NCBI RefSeq assembly: GCF_004210375.1
Contig: NC_134828.1
Coordinates: 25,412,400 to 25,476,399, forward strand
Direction: 5' to 3'
From: Tachypleus tridentatus
Taxonomy: Eukaryota; Arthropoda; Merostomata; Xiphosura; Limulidae
DNA length: 64,000 bases
In this document: piece by piece, positions 22,390-34,784 of the stretch
How positions within the stretch are numbered: the stretch's first letter is position 1
How the letters are laid out: every line of letters begins with the position of its first letter
The notes under the pieces: generated by a model
Database searches by the model: none
What the model saw: only the letters and a program-made list of their open reading frames with translations
Told to the model about the DNA's origin: nothing
Translations under genes and position numbers: made by a program

Positions 22390-23760
22390 TCAGCTAGGTA
22401 TATTAACTGTACAAGAACATTTCTCCACTTTATTTGGTATCTTTATGTTTTAGCTTTTTTGTTTATAAGTTATTTGCACTTTGTGTCTTGAAATTTGAAA
22501 TGAGAGACAAGAGAGAATGTAAACATCACCTATCAACAAATCTTTAGCTACTCTAACAAATAGTTGGATGTCATAGTTACTCTTATAATACAGCCCAAAA
22601 GTGCAAAATGTGATTTTGTCGCAATGGAACACAAACAATGGACATTTAGATTTACAACTCTGGCAGCTTACCACAAAACTTCACCTGGCCTAATTTTATG
22701 GTCAAATGCTGACAGGCAATTCCTTTTTATGCATGGATTTTCTTTGTGGCTCAATCACGTATACATCTTAGTTGAACATGTGTTACTATCACGTGTACCT
22801 ATTTTTAGTTAGTTGTAGTTTTTTTTATTGGTATTTGAATGTCCTAGTTAGTTGGAAATGTGTATTATTCATGAAATTGTTTTTAGTAAGTGGCAAGACT
22901 ATTTTTCTACACAAATATTTTATTTTGTTTTTAGTTGTGGTTCTTCACTAGCCAACCTTATACTTGTTTTGTTTTTTACAAATTAATTCATGTTTATTTC
23001 TTGTTAGGTAATTCTTAAACAATCCTTTACACCCAGAATCCTGGACCTTTTCTGTTTATTTCTGCTCCTGCACCTAATATTATTTCTACTCTCTTTCTAA
23101 TTTTGACTTTCAACTAATTTATTTTTAATATTTTCTTTGTTCATTTTTGCACAAGTTTAAACTGTCACTTGAACAAAATTGATATTTTAAGTTCTTAACT
23201 AGACTTACTACTTTTTGAGAACAGCTGTTTAATGAGATAGTGTTATAATCTTTCCTTTCACCAGAACTTCTTGTATGCCATCTCTAGTTCAAAATGCTTC
23301 TTATTTTATGCTTGTTGAAACTGTGGCTTTTATCCAAATTCTATAAGTTTAGAATCTTCCATGTGTTAGGTTACAACATTAGTAGGACTAGCAAATTACC
23401 TGTGGTGCAAGTGCATTAGATCTGCATGCAATGTATTCAGGCCTTCATATGGCAAAATGGGAAAATCATGACCGCTATTGCAAATCTACATGCACACAAT
23501 ATAAAAATTTTACTAAGTTGGGGGTTGCATATTGCATAATAAAAACGTTTTTCCAGTATCATGCATATAAGCAAGAGCTTCATCATTGTATGATGTTTAT
23601 CAGTTTCTTTCCTTTCTGGTTGACATCAGTAAAACAAAAAACTGAATTTCTCATGCTGCCTTATTTGTTGTTTACTACATTATAAAATCATCCACTCCAG
23701 ATTCATCAAGTGTCTGCTTCTCTTACAGTAATCAACAGTAGATTTCTAGAATAAAGTTAT
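22390..23760. other. Non-coding stretch
   Basis: No gene or clear repeat seen. A 60-residue protein-like stretch at 22590-22760 (plus strand, KCDFVAMEHKQWTFRF) has an acceptor-like ATACAG before it but no donor, so I do not call it. Confidence 0.35.
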
Positions 23761-23769
23761 CTTCTTTAA

Positions 23770-23888
23770 CCTTCCCAATGGCTCAGCTATGTCTACGGAC
23801 TAACAATGTTAGAAACCGGGCTTCAATGCCCATGGTAGGCAGAGCACAGACAGCTTATTGTGTAGGTTTGTGCTCAACTTCAAACAAA
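23770..23888 (+). mobile_element. SINE family C, complete with target-site duplication
   Basis: Head ATGGCTCAGCTATGTCTACGG, then AGAAACCGGGCTTCAATGCCC (B-box-like), then GGGCAGAGCACAGA..GCTTATTGTGTAG, ending CAAACAAA. Flanked by a perfect 9-bp duplication CTTCTTTAA at 23761-23769 and 23889-23897. Confidence 0.85.
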
Positions 23889-23899
23889 CTTCTTTAATG

Positions 23900-25950
23900 A
23901 CAAAAAGAGCAACAACTAGTATCAGAAGTGGACATAATTTTAAGTGATCTTTCCATTCCTACTCCAGGTGATGCATGACCAAAACCCTCTACTTTCTTTT
24001 TTATTCAGTTAAATGAATGAGTTTGTTACGTAAATAAAGCTGTGCATTGGCTTGTGTATTTTAAATCACACCCTCTTTCCTTTAAATGAGGGGGAAAGAA
24101 ATGATCTTAAGTAATATCGTTGTCATTTATAAAGAATGAATTGTAAAATAATGTGAAGTGACAGCTAAGATGAAAAATAGGAAAATTGCTTATGATATGA
24201 AAGTTTGGATGCTTATTTTCAGTTCCATTTCTGCTGGTGACAGTAGCCAAACTAAAACTGAAAAAGGAAGTTTTTTTTTGTGGCAACATCATTAAAACTT
24301 CCACTTGCAAACTAATATAGTGACAATATGAAATATGTGTTAAAACATTTTGTGTTGAAAACAATAAGTTTTATTATGAAATGTAATTGATTTAGTTGAT
24401 ATTTTAGTTCAAAAGTCTTATTATGTTCTAGACCTTATTTTAACTTGATTTCCATAATTGTTAAAATGTTTGTGATCTTAACAATATTGAGTGTCCACGG
24501 AAATCTGTTTCTTTTTTTGACCATGTAAATTTTTTTTTCTATTTTATTTCATTTTCTTTAGTTGTGTGCTAATGTTAATGATTCTTAATGTGAATAAAAA
24601 ATTATTGAGTGAAATATTCTTTCATTATAATTGAAGTTAGAGAAACTGATAGTTTTCATTCTTTTTTTTGGCATTTTATAATGTTTAGTTTACCCTCTAA
24701 AAGACTTAAGCTTGGTGGTTACACTTCTCGCATTTTTAAGCCTACTGTTAAATATGTTTGGAAAGAAAATGCAAATAGAAATGTTGGGTAAAAGCAAACT
24801 TTTCAGGAGAAATATTTTGTATGAATTATACACCTGTGATCTACTATAGTTCATTGTAATCTTTACTGTGGTTTTCAAAAGTGCATGTGATTACAGAGTT
24901 TAAGGTTTCATTCATTCAGAATGCATGATTTTTAATGACCAAACAGAAAGGGAAGTTATTTTATTTAGATAAGGAAGATTTCTACAGTTTTGTAATTCAT
25001 ACAGGTGTGGTTTGAGAAAGAAATAATCTGGCTGGTCAGCTTTTGGTCTTCCATTCTCACCTCTTCAGTGGATCTCAAATTTTTATAAACTCCTGCCAGC
25101 TCAGACATATTTACCATAACATTTGGACTATAACAACTTTCCAGCCATGAGCTGAAAATGTCAAACAAATCATGTTCGAGTTAACAAAGTGTAGAGGTAT
25201 ATTTTAAAACCTTTATTATAATATTAAAATTATAAAACAATAAAATTGTATATTTTAAAACATTTTATTCTTTATAAACAGTTCCACTCTTGTTGACATA
25301 GACTGTATTTCCTTGTTTATTTATGTAAATAAAATTATGGTATGTATGTTAAGAAATTAAAATCTTTCCCTGACATAACCATTCTCTTTGGGAGTGATTT
25401 GGTGAAAGTCCAGTTTGCTTCACTAAGATACAAGTTTCATATTTTCCCCATTTTTAAATTTTACTCTGCAAACTTTATGAGAATATTATTATTTTCTCTG
25501 TGAGATGGAACTGTGAGAATAGGTATGTGTTTTATGAGAAATATAATAAAAGTTTATGAAAATTATTGATTTACCTGACTATTTTCACCTTACGAAGGTC
25601 ACTGACTGTTATGTATAAAAATCATTACTTTTGACATACTATTTATGGGTAAAACATTTGTAGTTTCAGTCACTAACTACTAAATAATGGTAATCATAAG
25701 GTTGATGTGTCATTTTTATCTGCAAACTTTCACTATACCACGCATAATGTCATAAAAAAAAACTGATAAAAGTCCACAGTAATGCAATACAAGAATATAA
25801 CTTGAAAAATGCATACAGTATAAAGCCCTATAGTTGGTAGTTATTAATAGTTACCGATAAAGTAAATAATCAGGTAGGCATTAGCACTGCCTATGTAGGG
25901 ATGTTGGAATTTTTTATTCAAATGGTATTTTAAATATCTCCTCAAATAGG
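23900..25950. other. AT-rich non-coding stretch
   Basis: No exon, SINE or array I can support. Short ORFs on both strands lack coding-like composition. Confidence 0.4.
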
Positions 25951-25968
25951 TCATCAGAACCCTACAAT

Positions 25969-26232
25969 GGCCAAGCATGTTAAGGCGTGCGACTCGTAAT
26001 CTGAGGGTCGCTTGTTCTCGAATCCACATGACACCAAACATGCTCGCCCTTTCAGCCGTGAGGGGCGTTATAATATGACGGTCAATCCCACTATTCGTTA
26101 GTAAAAGAGTAGCCCAAGAGTTGGCGGTGGGTGGTGATGACTAGCTGCCTTCCCTCTAGTCTTACACTGCTAAATTAGGGACGGCTAGCACAGATAGCCC
26201 TCGAGTAGCTTTGTGCGAAATTCAAAAACAAA
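25969..26232 (+). mobile_element. SINE family A, complete with 14-bp target-site duplication
   Basis: tRNA-like head (GTTAAGGCGTGCGACTCGTA, GGGTCGC) with a small insertion in the B box (TTGTTCTCGAATCC), then the full family-A body and A-rich tail. A perfect 14-bp duplication CAGAACCCTACAAT flanks it at 25955-25968 and 26233-26246, proving retroposition. Confidence 0.92.
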
Positions 26233-26249
26233 CAGAACCCTACAATACC

Positions 26250-28090
26250 ATACAGTTTCTTTTTATAACAATCGCTACGTAATCTCCGAGTTACGAATTC
26301 TGGTAATATCCATAAATATCATAACAGAAGTTTGAATTTTTGGTTCTCGTCTCTTCTCTTTATCTTTTATTACATGATAATTCAAAAAGCAAAACAATGG
26401 CACCAACTAATTTCACCGAGGTGGCAGTTTTAAATGGAGTATCTGTTTTTATGAGTATTATTAACTAGTAATTTTAAAAAAAATCATAGTACTAGTGTAA
26501 ACGATGTTACCATTACCCCTTGAAGTTAGCTTTCTTACAGAAATTGGTTGTTTCTTTAAAAAGCTCAAGTACAGGGTGAAATGAGAATTACAAGCCAACC
26601 AGTTATAGATAAACAATAAATATTACAGTTGAAACTTCAATGTATTAGAACGCGGTAGGGACGATGCAAACGCCACCTCTACACATACTTCCTTTTTTGA
26701 AAAGTTTTTTCTTAACATTTTCAGAAGATAAAAACTACGCGTTGATGGAGTCAGTCCTAGATAACAAGCTAAGTCTACTCACATGAGAGAAAAACCCGTA
26801 AAACTGCATTAAATTGTCAGATGCCTTATAAGTTCGGTACCATTAACAGTATCGTTGTCTGTAATATTTAATATTTTCTACCTTTAACAGCCGAGGATGT
26901 ACTTTTTATGAAGGCTCATTTATAACCAAAAATCGAAGGCAGTCGAGAAGGCCCCTTGTGTAGCTATGCGCTTAACAAAAAAAAAACTTTCTGAAAGTAC
27001 TTACAAAGATGTGACTGGCCTCTTACTGAACAGTTGTATGTTAATAAAAATTATTTTAAATAATTTCATGTTAATACTAAAACCTGTACGCAATTAAGAT
27101 TATTGTATTCTAATTTCTTATAAATTGAGGTATTAGTAAGTGCCCTTTAGAATTGGAATTTCAAAAGACCTTTGGTACTGAGTTCTGGAATTTCACACTT
27201 GAATCTATTTAATCATGTTAATAATAATTGTCTAAAATTTTGTCGACAGCCAGGTTACCCAAATGATGATCAGTATAGGTTACATTTATTTTGGTTTATT
27301 GATATAACATTGTGTTAACTGATTCTTTATTGTGGTAGAAACTGAAATTGCAAGGAGAAACAGCTGTATATTCAATAAAACTAAAATGAAATTTGACTTA
27401 ACTAGTTAAAGATATGAGGCTTTACATAGTCTTAACTTAAAGTAAAATCACCATTTAGTTATCAAACAAAACAAGTCGAAGGATGAATTCATATCCACTC
27501 AGATACTATTTTCTATAATAAGGAAGAAAAAAAAAACGAGGCTCGAATTCTTTATCTTAATTTGAAGATATATTTTGTAGATATTTTTTCCTACACTAAA
27601 AGCACGTGGTATTTCCAGGTAAAACGAAATTAATTCCAGAACAATATGATAGGTCTACTTTATGAAGAATACTCAGACAAGATACGGATTATGAAATATT
27701 TAATATTATATCTCTAAGAAACTGAATCGTGATAATGAAGGAAAACACGAGATTGGGCACGTGGTGAAACGTAAAAAACAATGTATATTTAAAGAGACTT
27801 GACATAAATACGGTGTAGGCATTTGTTTTTATTTACAAGGAATAATAACTTTTACACGATCTTCTGTTTGCAACCAGTTAGGTGAAATTCACATACCAGA
27901 CTGTCTACATCCAGCATTCTTTACTTTATACTAAAAATATTTTTGTACCTAGAGTTTATTATATTATTCATGTATTTTATCGTCTTTATTCAAACGTAGA
28001 TGGTGCAATAGCCACCTGGGTGACGCTACTATTGACAACCTGGAATAATATGCAGTCCTGCCGAAATAACCCACTTTTTTGGCAAAACTG
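26250..28090. other. Intergenic sequence with a SINE-tail fragment
   Basis: No gene seen. Around 26935-26990 a fragment (GGCCCCTTGTGTAGCTATGC followed by an A-run) looks like a SINE 3' tail. Confidence 0.35.
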
Positions 28091-28109
28091 CTTTGTTCTT
28101 GTAAGAATA

Positions 28110-28322
28110 TCCCGGTTGCACCAAGCATGCTCGACCTTTCAGCCGTGGGGGCGTTATAATGTTACGGTCAATCCCACTATTTGTTGGTAAAAGAGTAGCC
28201 CAAGAGTTGGCGGTGGGTGGTGATGAGTAGCTGCCTTCCCTCTTGTCTTACACTGCTAAATTAGGGACGGCTAGCGCAGATAGCCCTCGGGTTGCTTTGC
28301 GCGAAATTAAAAAACAAACAAA
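28110..28322 (+). mobile_element. SINE family A, 5'-truncated
   Basis: Begins inside the tRNA head (CCGGTTGCACCAAGCATGCTC) and continues through the family-A body to an A-rich tail. A 12-bp duplication CTTGTAAGAATA at 28098-28109 and 28323-28334 shows that the truncation happened at insertion. Confidence 0.9.
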
Positions 28323-28654
28323 CTTGTAAGAATAATAATAAAAAAGTACAAAGACACTTAGAATTAAATCAGCTAAACGGCTTTCTCAAATATGCGTTAT
28401 ATTAAACCCGCACTCATAAAGAATAAACGATAAATGTAGGATATATATATGATATTAATTCAATAAAAAAAACGTGCTGCAATTTCCTCGCTTTTGCACT
28501 CCAGATTTGTTCACATAAATCAATAAACTTTTAATTCACATTATGACCAACGAATGCACTAATTTTCTCTATGTTGAAAACGCATATCACACATACGTTA
28601 CGATTCTTGAACAAAGAAAAGTTAAGTAAAAATATCATTAGCCATTCAAATATT

Positions 28655-28880
28655 ATGGCCAGGTGGTTTAAGGCGTTCGACTTGTAATCTGAGGGTCGCG
28701 GGTTCGAATCCCCCTTGCACCAAACATGCTCGCCCTTTCAGCCGTGGGGGCGTTATAATGTTACGGTCAATCCCACTATTCGTTGGTAAAAGAGTAGCCC
28801 AAGATATAGCAGTGGGTGGTGATGACTAGCTGCCTTCCCTCTAGTCTTATACTGCTAAATTAGGGACGGCTAGCGCAGAA
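28655..28880 (+). mobile_element. SINE family A with replaced 3' end
   Basis: Intact tRNA-like head (GGCCAGGTGGTTTAAGGCG; GGGTTCGAATCCC). The body ends at GACGGCTAGCGCAG, where the normal GATAGCCCTCGAG is replaced by an AAGAAGAAG run and unrelated sequence. The same junction recurs in the duplicate at 29398-29732. Confidence 0.85.
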
Positions 28881-29087
28881 GAAGAAGAACGGCTAGTTGA
28901 AGAACATATATTGTAATACCTTTCAACTGAGTTTCAAACTCTTTTTGTCAACAGCTTCAGTTGTTCAAATTGTTGATGCACTAAATAACCATCCTAATTA
29001 CATTAATCAATCAATTATAAGTATAATCAAAATCCTATGGATATCTCGTATAGTGAAACTCTTTTCTGTAGCTAAGAAACAAAGGTT
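28753..29087 (+). repeat. ~335-bp duplication, copy 1
   Basis: From TTATAATGTTACGGTCAATC to AAGAAACAAAGGTTCA the sequence reads the same as at 29398-29732. Copy 1 is followed immediately by a minus-strand SINE; copy 2 by unrelated sequence. Confidence 0.9.
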
Positions 29088-29327
29088 CAATTTCGCACAA
29101 AGCTACTCGAGGGCTATCTGTGCTAGCTGTCCCTAATTTAGCAGTGTAAGACTAGAGGAAAGACAGCTAGTCATCACCACCCACCATAATTCTTGAGCTA
29201 CTCTTTTACCAACGAATAGTGGGATTGACCGTCACATTATAACGCCCCACACGGCTGAAAGGGCGAGCATGTTTGGCGACCCTCAGATTACGAGTCGCAC
29301 GTCTTAGCACGTTTGGTCATGCCGGGG
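29088..29327 (-). mobile_element. SINE family A, minus strand
   Basis: Starts with the complement of the tail (TTTCGCACAAAGCTACTCGA) and runs through the family-A body to a shuffled tRNA head (ACCCTCAGATTACGAGTCGC). It directly abuts the end of duplication copy 1. Confidence 0.88.
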
Positions 29328-29397
29328 CCCGAATGGAATAGTAGTCCTGTAATTTTGAGAAAATTTCCAGAATCAAATTAAATATTGTGCACCACCA

Positions 29398-29732
29398 TTA
29401 TAATGTTACGGTCAATCCCACTATTCGTTGGTAAAAGAGTAGCCCAAGATATAGCAGTGGGTGGTGATGACTAGCTGCCTTCCCTCTAGTCTTATACTGC
29501 TAAATTAGGGACGGCTAGCGCAGAAGAAGAAGAACGGCTAGTTGAAGAACATATATTGTAATACCTTTCAACTGAGTTTCAAACTCTTTTTGTCAACAGC
29601 TTCAGTTGTTCAAATTGTTGATGCACTAAATAACCATCCTAATTACATTAATCAATCAATTATAAGTATAATCAAAATCCTATGGATATCTCGTATAGTG
29701 AAACTCTTTTCTGTAGCTAAGAAACAAAGGTT
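29398..29732 (+). repeat. ~335-bp duplication, copy 2
   Basis: Matches copy 1 (28753-29087) throughout as far as I can read. Includes the 3' half of the family-A SINE plus about 200 bases of flank. Confidence 0.9.
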
Positions 29733-29739
29733 CACAAAA

Positions 29740-31700
29740 CCCTTTTGACCTCATTCATCTTGCAATTATAAATCATCCATAGATAATCAAATGGCAATCA
29801 TACAATATATCTTACAATACCAACCAATAACTCAGAAAACAAGGGTTGTAAAATCCTTTCAGCTAAAGTTTTGAGTTCCCAGCTATCATTTCCAGTTCCA
29901 CAAATTGATGATACATGAGGCATTTACATCTACTGCCACCAGCTATTCTAGCTTTAGGATTCATAAGTGGAAACCCCGTAATATAATGTATACATTGTAT
30001 GGTGAACACCATTTGATAACTGAGAAAGAAGGAATTATTACTTCTTTCAATTAGTGTTTTTAGAACCTAGTAGAACTAAGAAAAAAATATAAACTGAATT
30101 TTTTTGGCCAGTCAATAGTGTCACCTCGGGCCTATATCTTCTCTCAGTACTGATTTAATGTATCGTACACACATTATCAATTTGGCAAATCAAAGTACAT
30201 TACAGTTGGTGATCCTTTCAACATGGATATACCATGTTTCTACAGTATCCCTCAAGTAAAATTTACATAATATACTATAGAGAAGAAAGAAATAAAGCAA
30301 GTAGAGCAAGAAAGTATGAAAGATTTCTGGATTATATTTTTATGACAGCTGCATAGAAACTAAATAAACGAAAAAAAAAACACTTTCTATGCACTACATG
30401 GTATAGTTACTGCTTAATTATTGACAGTTAGGAAAATTACTCATCTGTATGATCATGGACTGAAAAGAAGTAGCGCTTCTTTCTTCCTAAGCTAACAAGT
30501 GGTACTGAAATGCAACGTATGAAGTACTTTGTAGAATTACCACTCGATAACTGACAGAACGATCATTTGATTGAAAATTAATAATGGAAAGGTCACTCTG
30601 ACTCCTTGCTGTCCAAGTCACTGAGTGAATTTTATAAAAGGAAGCACTGTCTGATGTTTTTAGAACATCACCCCAGTAATCTAGCTGAGTAGTGAGAACT
30701 ATATGGAGCATATCAGTTGGTACATTTTAGATTATTCATCAATATTCACTGAAAATATGGTAGATTATGATGAATGAGTGAGTCCACATTTATTTGAAGA
30801 GTACAGTAGTAACAGCACGAAGTTTGATCATGATAAATAAATTTTAACTCAAAAATATTGATTCACCTGCATTTTGCAATTAATTGTTTATTTCATGAAG
30901 CCCAAATAAAAATGAGTTGATTTTAGGAACTCCTGGTAAGCATAACTTCGACAGGTAACTTTAACATTACTGAAATAATTCATGAAGTAATCTATACTAA
31001 GTACTAAAGCACACGATATATGTATAAACTATTAGAGCACTTGATGTCTGTAAAAACTATTAAAGTACTTAACTTTGTGGAGACAAATAAACGAATACAC
31101 TTGCGTAGAAAATACAACATGGATCTATTCATGGGTGTTTTAAAGATAGATTCACATACAGAATTAATTAGAGAAAGAGAATGATGATAAATAAGAAAAA
31201 ATATTGAACGCATTGGAAAAAGGAATTTGAACCCAACGTTCAGAATCGATGAATAAGAGATTAATTAAAATGAATAACCTTGAAAGCATTGTTGGAAAAA
31301 TGCAGTGTACCTGTGATTTTCATCAGTACCTACCTAGCAAATGTTTCAACTTTGATATGGAGATATTTTGCAGGTAATGAGTTTTTTTTTCATAGAAGTA
31401 ACAATAGCAACAAAGAGATTCAAGTTATGGCAAGAGAAATAAAAAAACGTTTTACACCAAACTGAAACATTAATGAGCAAACAAAATTGTCAATAGTCAT
31501 GAAATTTGTTGATAATGGTTCATTTATTATAACGAATGTATACATGTGGTGTAACTGGTGTTTTATTTTTTGTTGAATATTTCAGCTATAAAAGTTGAGC
31601 TATGTTTCATAAAAACACATTTCCTTAACATTGTTTCAAAGGAAACTACATTTTGAAGCATGAAAATGTATGCTCTACATGTAATGAGAACTGTTACAAT
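29740..31700. other. AT-rich non-coding stretch
   Basis: No gene, SINE or array I can support. Confidence 0.4.
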
Positions 31701-31789
31701 TTTTTTAAATGGAAGAAAACCCCGAGTAAAGACAATAAAAGTGTGGGCAAAAATTAGAGGTCAAAGGTGAGATCAGTGTTAGCTAACTC

Positions 31790-32990
31790 AAGGCAGATAA
31801 ACTGCACAGGACCTGATCAGCGTCAAACCCAGTTTCTTCCTACTGGAACTGGGTTTTATCTACATGACAATCCATAGTAGACTAGGGATGAAAATGAAAT
31901 GGAGAGTTTGCATGTTTTAGTTGTCTGGAAGAGGAATCAGAGGGCAGCAAAGCTGTAGATAGTTGATCAAATTAAACCCAGGGAACTCATGGATTTCAAA
32001 AAGTTCTCATATTCCCTGAGCACATTTTTTACGGATGAGAATGGACGTCAGTACACGTTAAACCTATAGATATGTTGTTTGATCAACATCTTGTTCACAG
32101 TTGTAACCGAGCTTTACAACCACACCTAACCTATGAAATTGTCCGAACCTTTGACCAATTAAAATTCAGCCAGCCTTTGCATTTGAATCCAGACTTTCAA
32201 GATCTAAAGTCAAGTTTCAACCATAGTCCTCTTTCATCGAGTCGCCAGCGTTTTTCTGTGCTGCTTTATTCCAATAAACAATTTTATTACCAAGATAGAC
32301 CTTTCAAATTCTTCTAGCTATGAAGCTCATGAGTTCCTAAAGAATGCAAAAGACGTCTTAAGTGAGTGATCGAATGACATTGCCAAAGATGGAATGTTCA
32401 GGCCTGACCTGACTTACATGGAGTATGAGCCCACAAATGAAGAAGCACTGTCAACAAGCACATCTGACTTGGCAAAATTTGCATCATTTGTGTATCTGTA
32501 ACCAAAAACCAATTGACAGCAATCCCAACTACGACTCTAGAGAACCCTAGCCTTCAGATCACCCAGCAATTTATTTATTGTCACTTCTTACACTACCAAA
32601 AGAATATTTAAAGCCTGAGAAATAAAAGATCCTGATAATCTGTCTCATTTGAGAATGTGCCTCTTCACTAGAAGACATCATTAAATGTGCTCACAACTTA
32701 GGAAGGACCACTACATCCCAAAGCCGAAAAATAACTCTTGGTATTAAGTTCATCCCAAGAAGATAGAGATGAGGTAGGTTCAAGAACAACTACAAAACAT
32801 AACACTGCAAAGATAACCATCTAGATAAATTAACCGATTTTTGAACCAGCTCCAACCATCAAAAGGGAATCCTCATTGTCGAAGACGAGGACATCAACTA
32901 CTGCCTTCCCAAATAGAACGAGTAGAGTCATCATAAGCAAGGAGTCATCCACAAAAAGATATCAAGGCCCATTCCATAGAGTGGTGGGAA
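31790..32990 (+). other. GC-richer, coding-like degenerate region of unknown origin
   Basis: Composition changes and plus-strand frames become protein-like in pieces: FKKFSYSLSTFFTDENGRQY near 32000, HLTYEIVRTFDQLKFSQPLH near 32125, and PDLTYMEYEPTNEEALSTST near 32410. They are separated by stops and frame changes, with no splice signals. This is the pattern of a decayed retrocopy or transposon gene. I do not recognise the protein and cannot give borders. Confidence 0.35.
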
Positions 32991-33374
32991 TAGAATCCCC
33001 CCCCCAAAAAAAAACACACTATACATGAAAAAAGCTGCTCGATACTTAAGTGTATTTTGATATTGAAAATGTAGTGTCAAGAAATGATCACTGAATAGGT
33101 AAAGACATGGGCTCTGTGTAACACAGGGAAAGGTTAGCTAAGGTGGGCGGCAGCTTCAATGACACAATATGAAGAAGTGCGTCATATGTTTTATAGTTGA
33201 ATCTGCTATTAGTAGCGGACATGTCTGATACTTATAAGGAAATCAGTTGAATTTAAAAATATCATACCATTTTTATTGTGATGCTTCTGATGAGTGGGAA
33301 GAGCTGTGAGGCAACCAGTTAGTTTACCCATTGTTTATACAGAAGCAATTATGAAAAGTAAGAGGTAGCTGGAG

Positions 33375-33850
33375 ATAGTTTAAAAAATATCTTCAGACAA
33401 ACAAAATGCTTTTATTGTATACTACGGACTCTCCGTGAAATGGAACAATTATTTTCCGCCAATTTTCAAAAACTGTCCTCGTGGTCAAGTTCCAGCCCCC
33501 TGGAGGGTTTGAGGTAATTGGAGATGACCTTTAAAATGTCTTCAGATACAGGAAATGCCTTTTAAAAGCTGTTTTTTTTTTCTTATAGCAAAGCCACATA
33601 GGCTATCTTCTGAGCCCACCGAGGGGAATCGAACCCCTGATATTAGCGTTGTAAATCCGTAGACATACCGCTGTACTAGCGAGGGGGGGCAATTATAAAA
33701 GCTATTCCCAACACCTTGGAGATCTCAAACTCGACCCAGGGGACAGTTTTCGATAAAACATTTTTTGTAAACACTTGTACTACTATGCGGAGAATCCGTA
33801 GGTATGTGAAAGAGGAATTGCGTTTGTCTGAAGATATCTTAAAACATACT
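33375..33850 (+). mobile_element. Inverted-repeat (MITE-like) element interrupted by a SINE
   Basis: 33384-33440 (ATCTTCAGACAAAC through TACGGACTCTCCGTG) and the complement of 33785-33845 (GCGGAGAATCCGTAGGTA through TTTGTCTGAAGATATCTT) are related inverted arms. The middle carries a related GTCTTCAGATAC..AAATGCCTTTT block, and a family-B SINE is inserted at 33571-33695. Confidence 0.5.
33571..33695 (-). mobile_element. SINE family B, minus strand
   Basis: Complement of the family-B consensus: GCAAAGCCACATAGGCTATC, then GCCCACCGAGGGGAATCGAA (tRNA B box), then GTAGACATACCGCTGTACTA. An 8-bp duplication TAAAAGCT flanks it at 33563-33570 and 33696-33703. Confidence 0.85.
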
Positions 33851-34059
33851 TCCGACTTTTAGCCACATCTCTATACAGCAGCTGCTAACTAAATAGTGGA
33901 ACACCATACAACGTGGTGCTATGGTCACTTAAATTCATTTTCAAACAGTTTGTTTTAAGTTAAAGTTTTTTAGGGTAATAAAATTTATCACCATTAAGGA
34001 GGGTTGTTAGAAATAGTGAAACTGACTGAAAGAGTAGAACGTGTTCAGAAGCATATCGC

Positions 34060-34200
34060 GGCTCTATATTTAGCTTCTTTGTTTGTAGTTAAACAAACAA
34101 ACAAACAAAAAACTATATGTGCTGCGCCTATCATCGATATCGAATCCAGAGTTTTAGCACTATAAGCTTCCAGACTTACTGCTTTACTACTGGCGGTGTC
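34060..34200 (-). mobile_element. SINE family C, minus strand, degenerate
   Basis: Complement shows the head with GCAGTAAGTCTGGAAGCTTA, then GTGCTAAAACTC, a B-box-like GGATTCGATATCG and a (GTTT)n-rich tail. Abuts a family-B relic at 34230. Confidence 0.55.
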
Positions 34201-34229
34201 GAAATTTAGACTTAATAATTTGAAGTCCA

Positions 34230-34370
34230 GTGCTCTAATAAGTTCAGTCTCATCGATGGGACAGCGATAAGTCTTCGAACTTATAACGCTAAAATCAGGG
34301 ACTCGATTCCTCTCGGTGGACACAGGAGATAGCCCGCAGTGGCTTTGCTGTACAAAAATACACATACACT
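34230..34370 (+). mobile_element. SINE family B, degenerate
   Basis: Shows GACAGCGATAAGTCTTCGAA, then CTTATAACGCTAAAATCAGG, a B-box ACTCGATTCCTCTCGG and AGATAGCCCGCAGTGGCTTT. Confidence 0.65.
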
Positions 34371-34640
34371 ACAGAGAGATTAAGTGTAAACCATCCTCAC
34401 AGTACTTGATATAGTATTTGATAAAATGCAATAAATAAAACATCGTGTGTCAATTTTCATGGTGGGCAGAACACAAACAAATCAAAAATAAATTATCTAA
34501 GTCTCACTATTTCTTTAGTTTTAGAATATTTTTATATTTATTTTGATTACATTTCATTTGCTTTAAAAGTTTGATTAGAGACATATAATTTTCATGATTT
34601 TCGAAATAAACTTTCTTTCGTGCGATAAATATATTTTGGG

Positions 34641-34648
34641 TATAAAAA
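34641..34648 (+). promoter_or_regulatory. Possible TATA box of BABAM1
   Basis: TATAAAAA lies 56 bases before the BABAM1 start codon. It would place transcription start near 34671 with a ~25-base leader. No arthropod initiator (TCAKTY) is seen at the expected place, so this is weak. The start site may instead be farther upstream. Confidence 0.3.
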
Positions 34649-34696
34649 TTAAGAATAATGAGATTGTTGGATTTTATCTAACAAATGTAAATAATA

Positions 34697-34784
34697 ATGG
34701 CGTCGTCGAATGAGAGAAGCGAGGGAACAGTATTAGAAACGACCGAAAAACAGAGTGGACAGCTGTTAAAAACAACAGATACAA
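34697..34784 (+). CDS. BABAM1: BABAM1 exon 1 (coding start)
   Basis: Begins MASSNERSEGTVLETT. 88 bases to a donor A|GTAGTA, leaving one base that completes ATA (Ile) with exon 2. The phase fit supports it, but this N-terminal region has no conservation to check against. Confidence 0.65.

Noticed and set aside
27882-28190. 102-codon plus-strand ORF
   Set aside because: Its second half is SINE sequence and the first half has no coding features.
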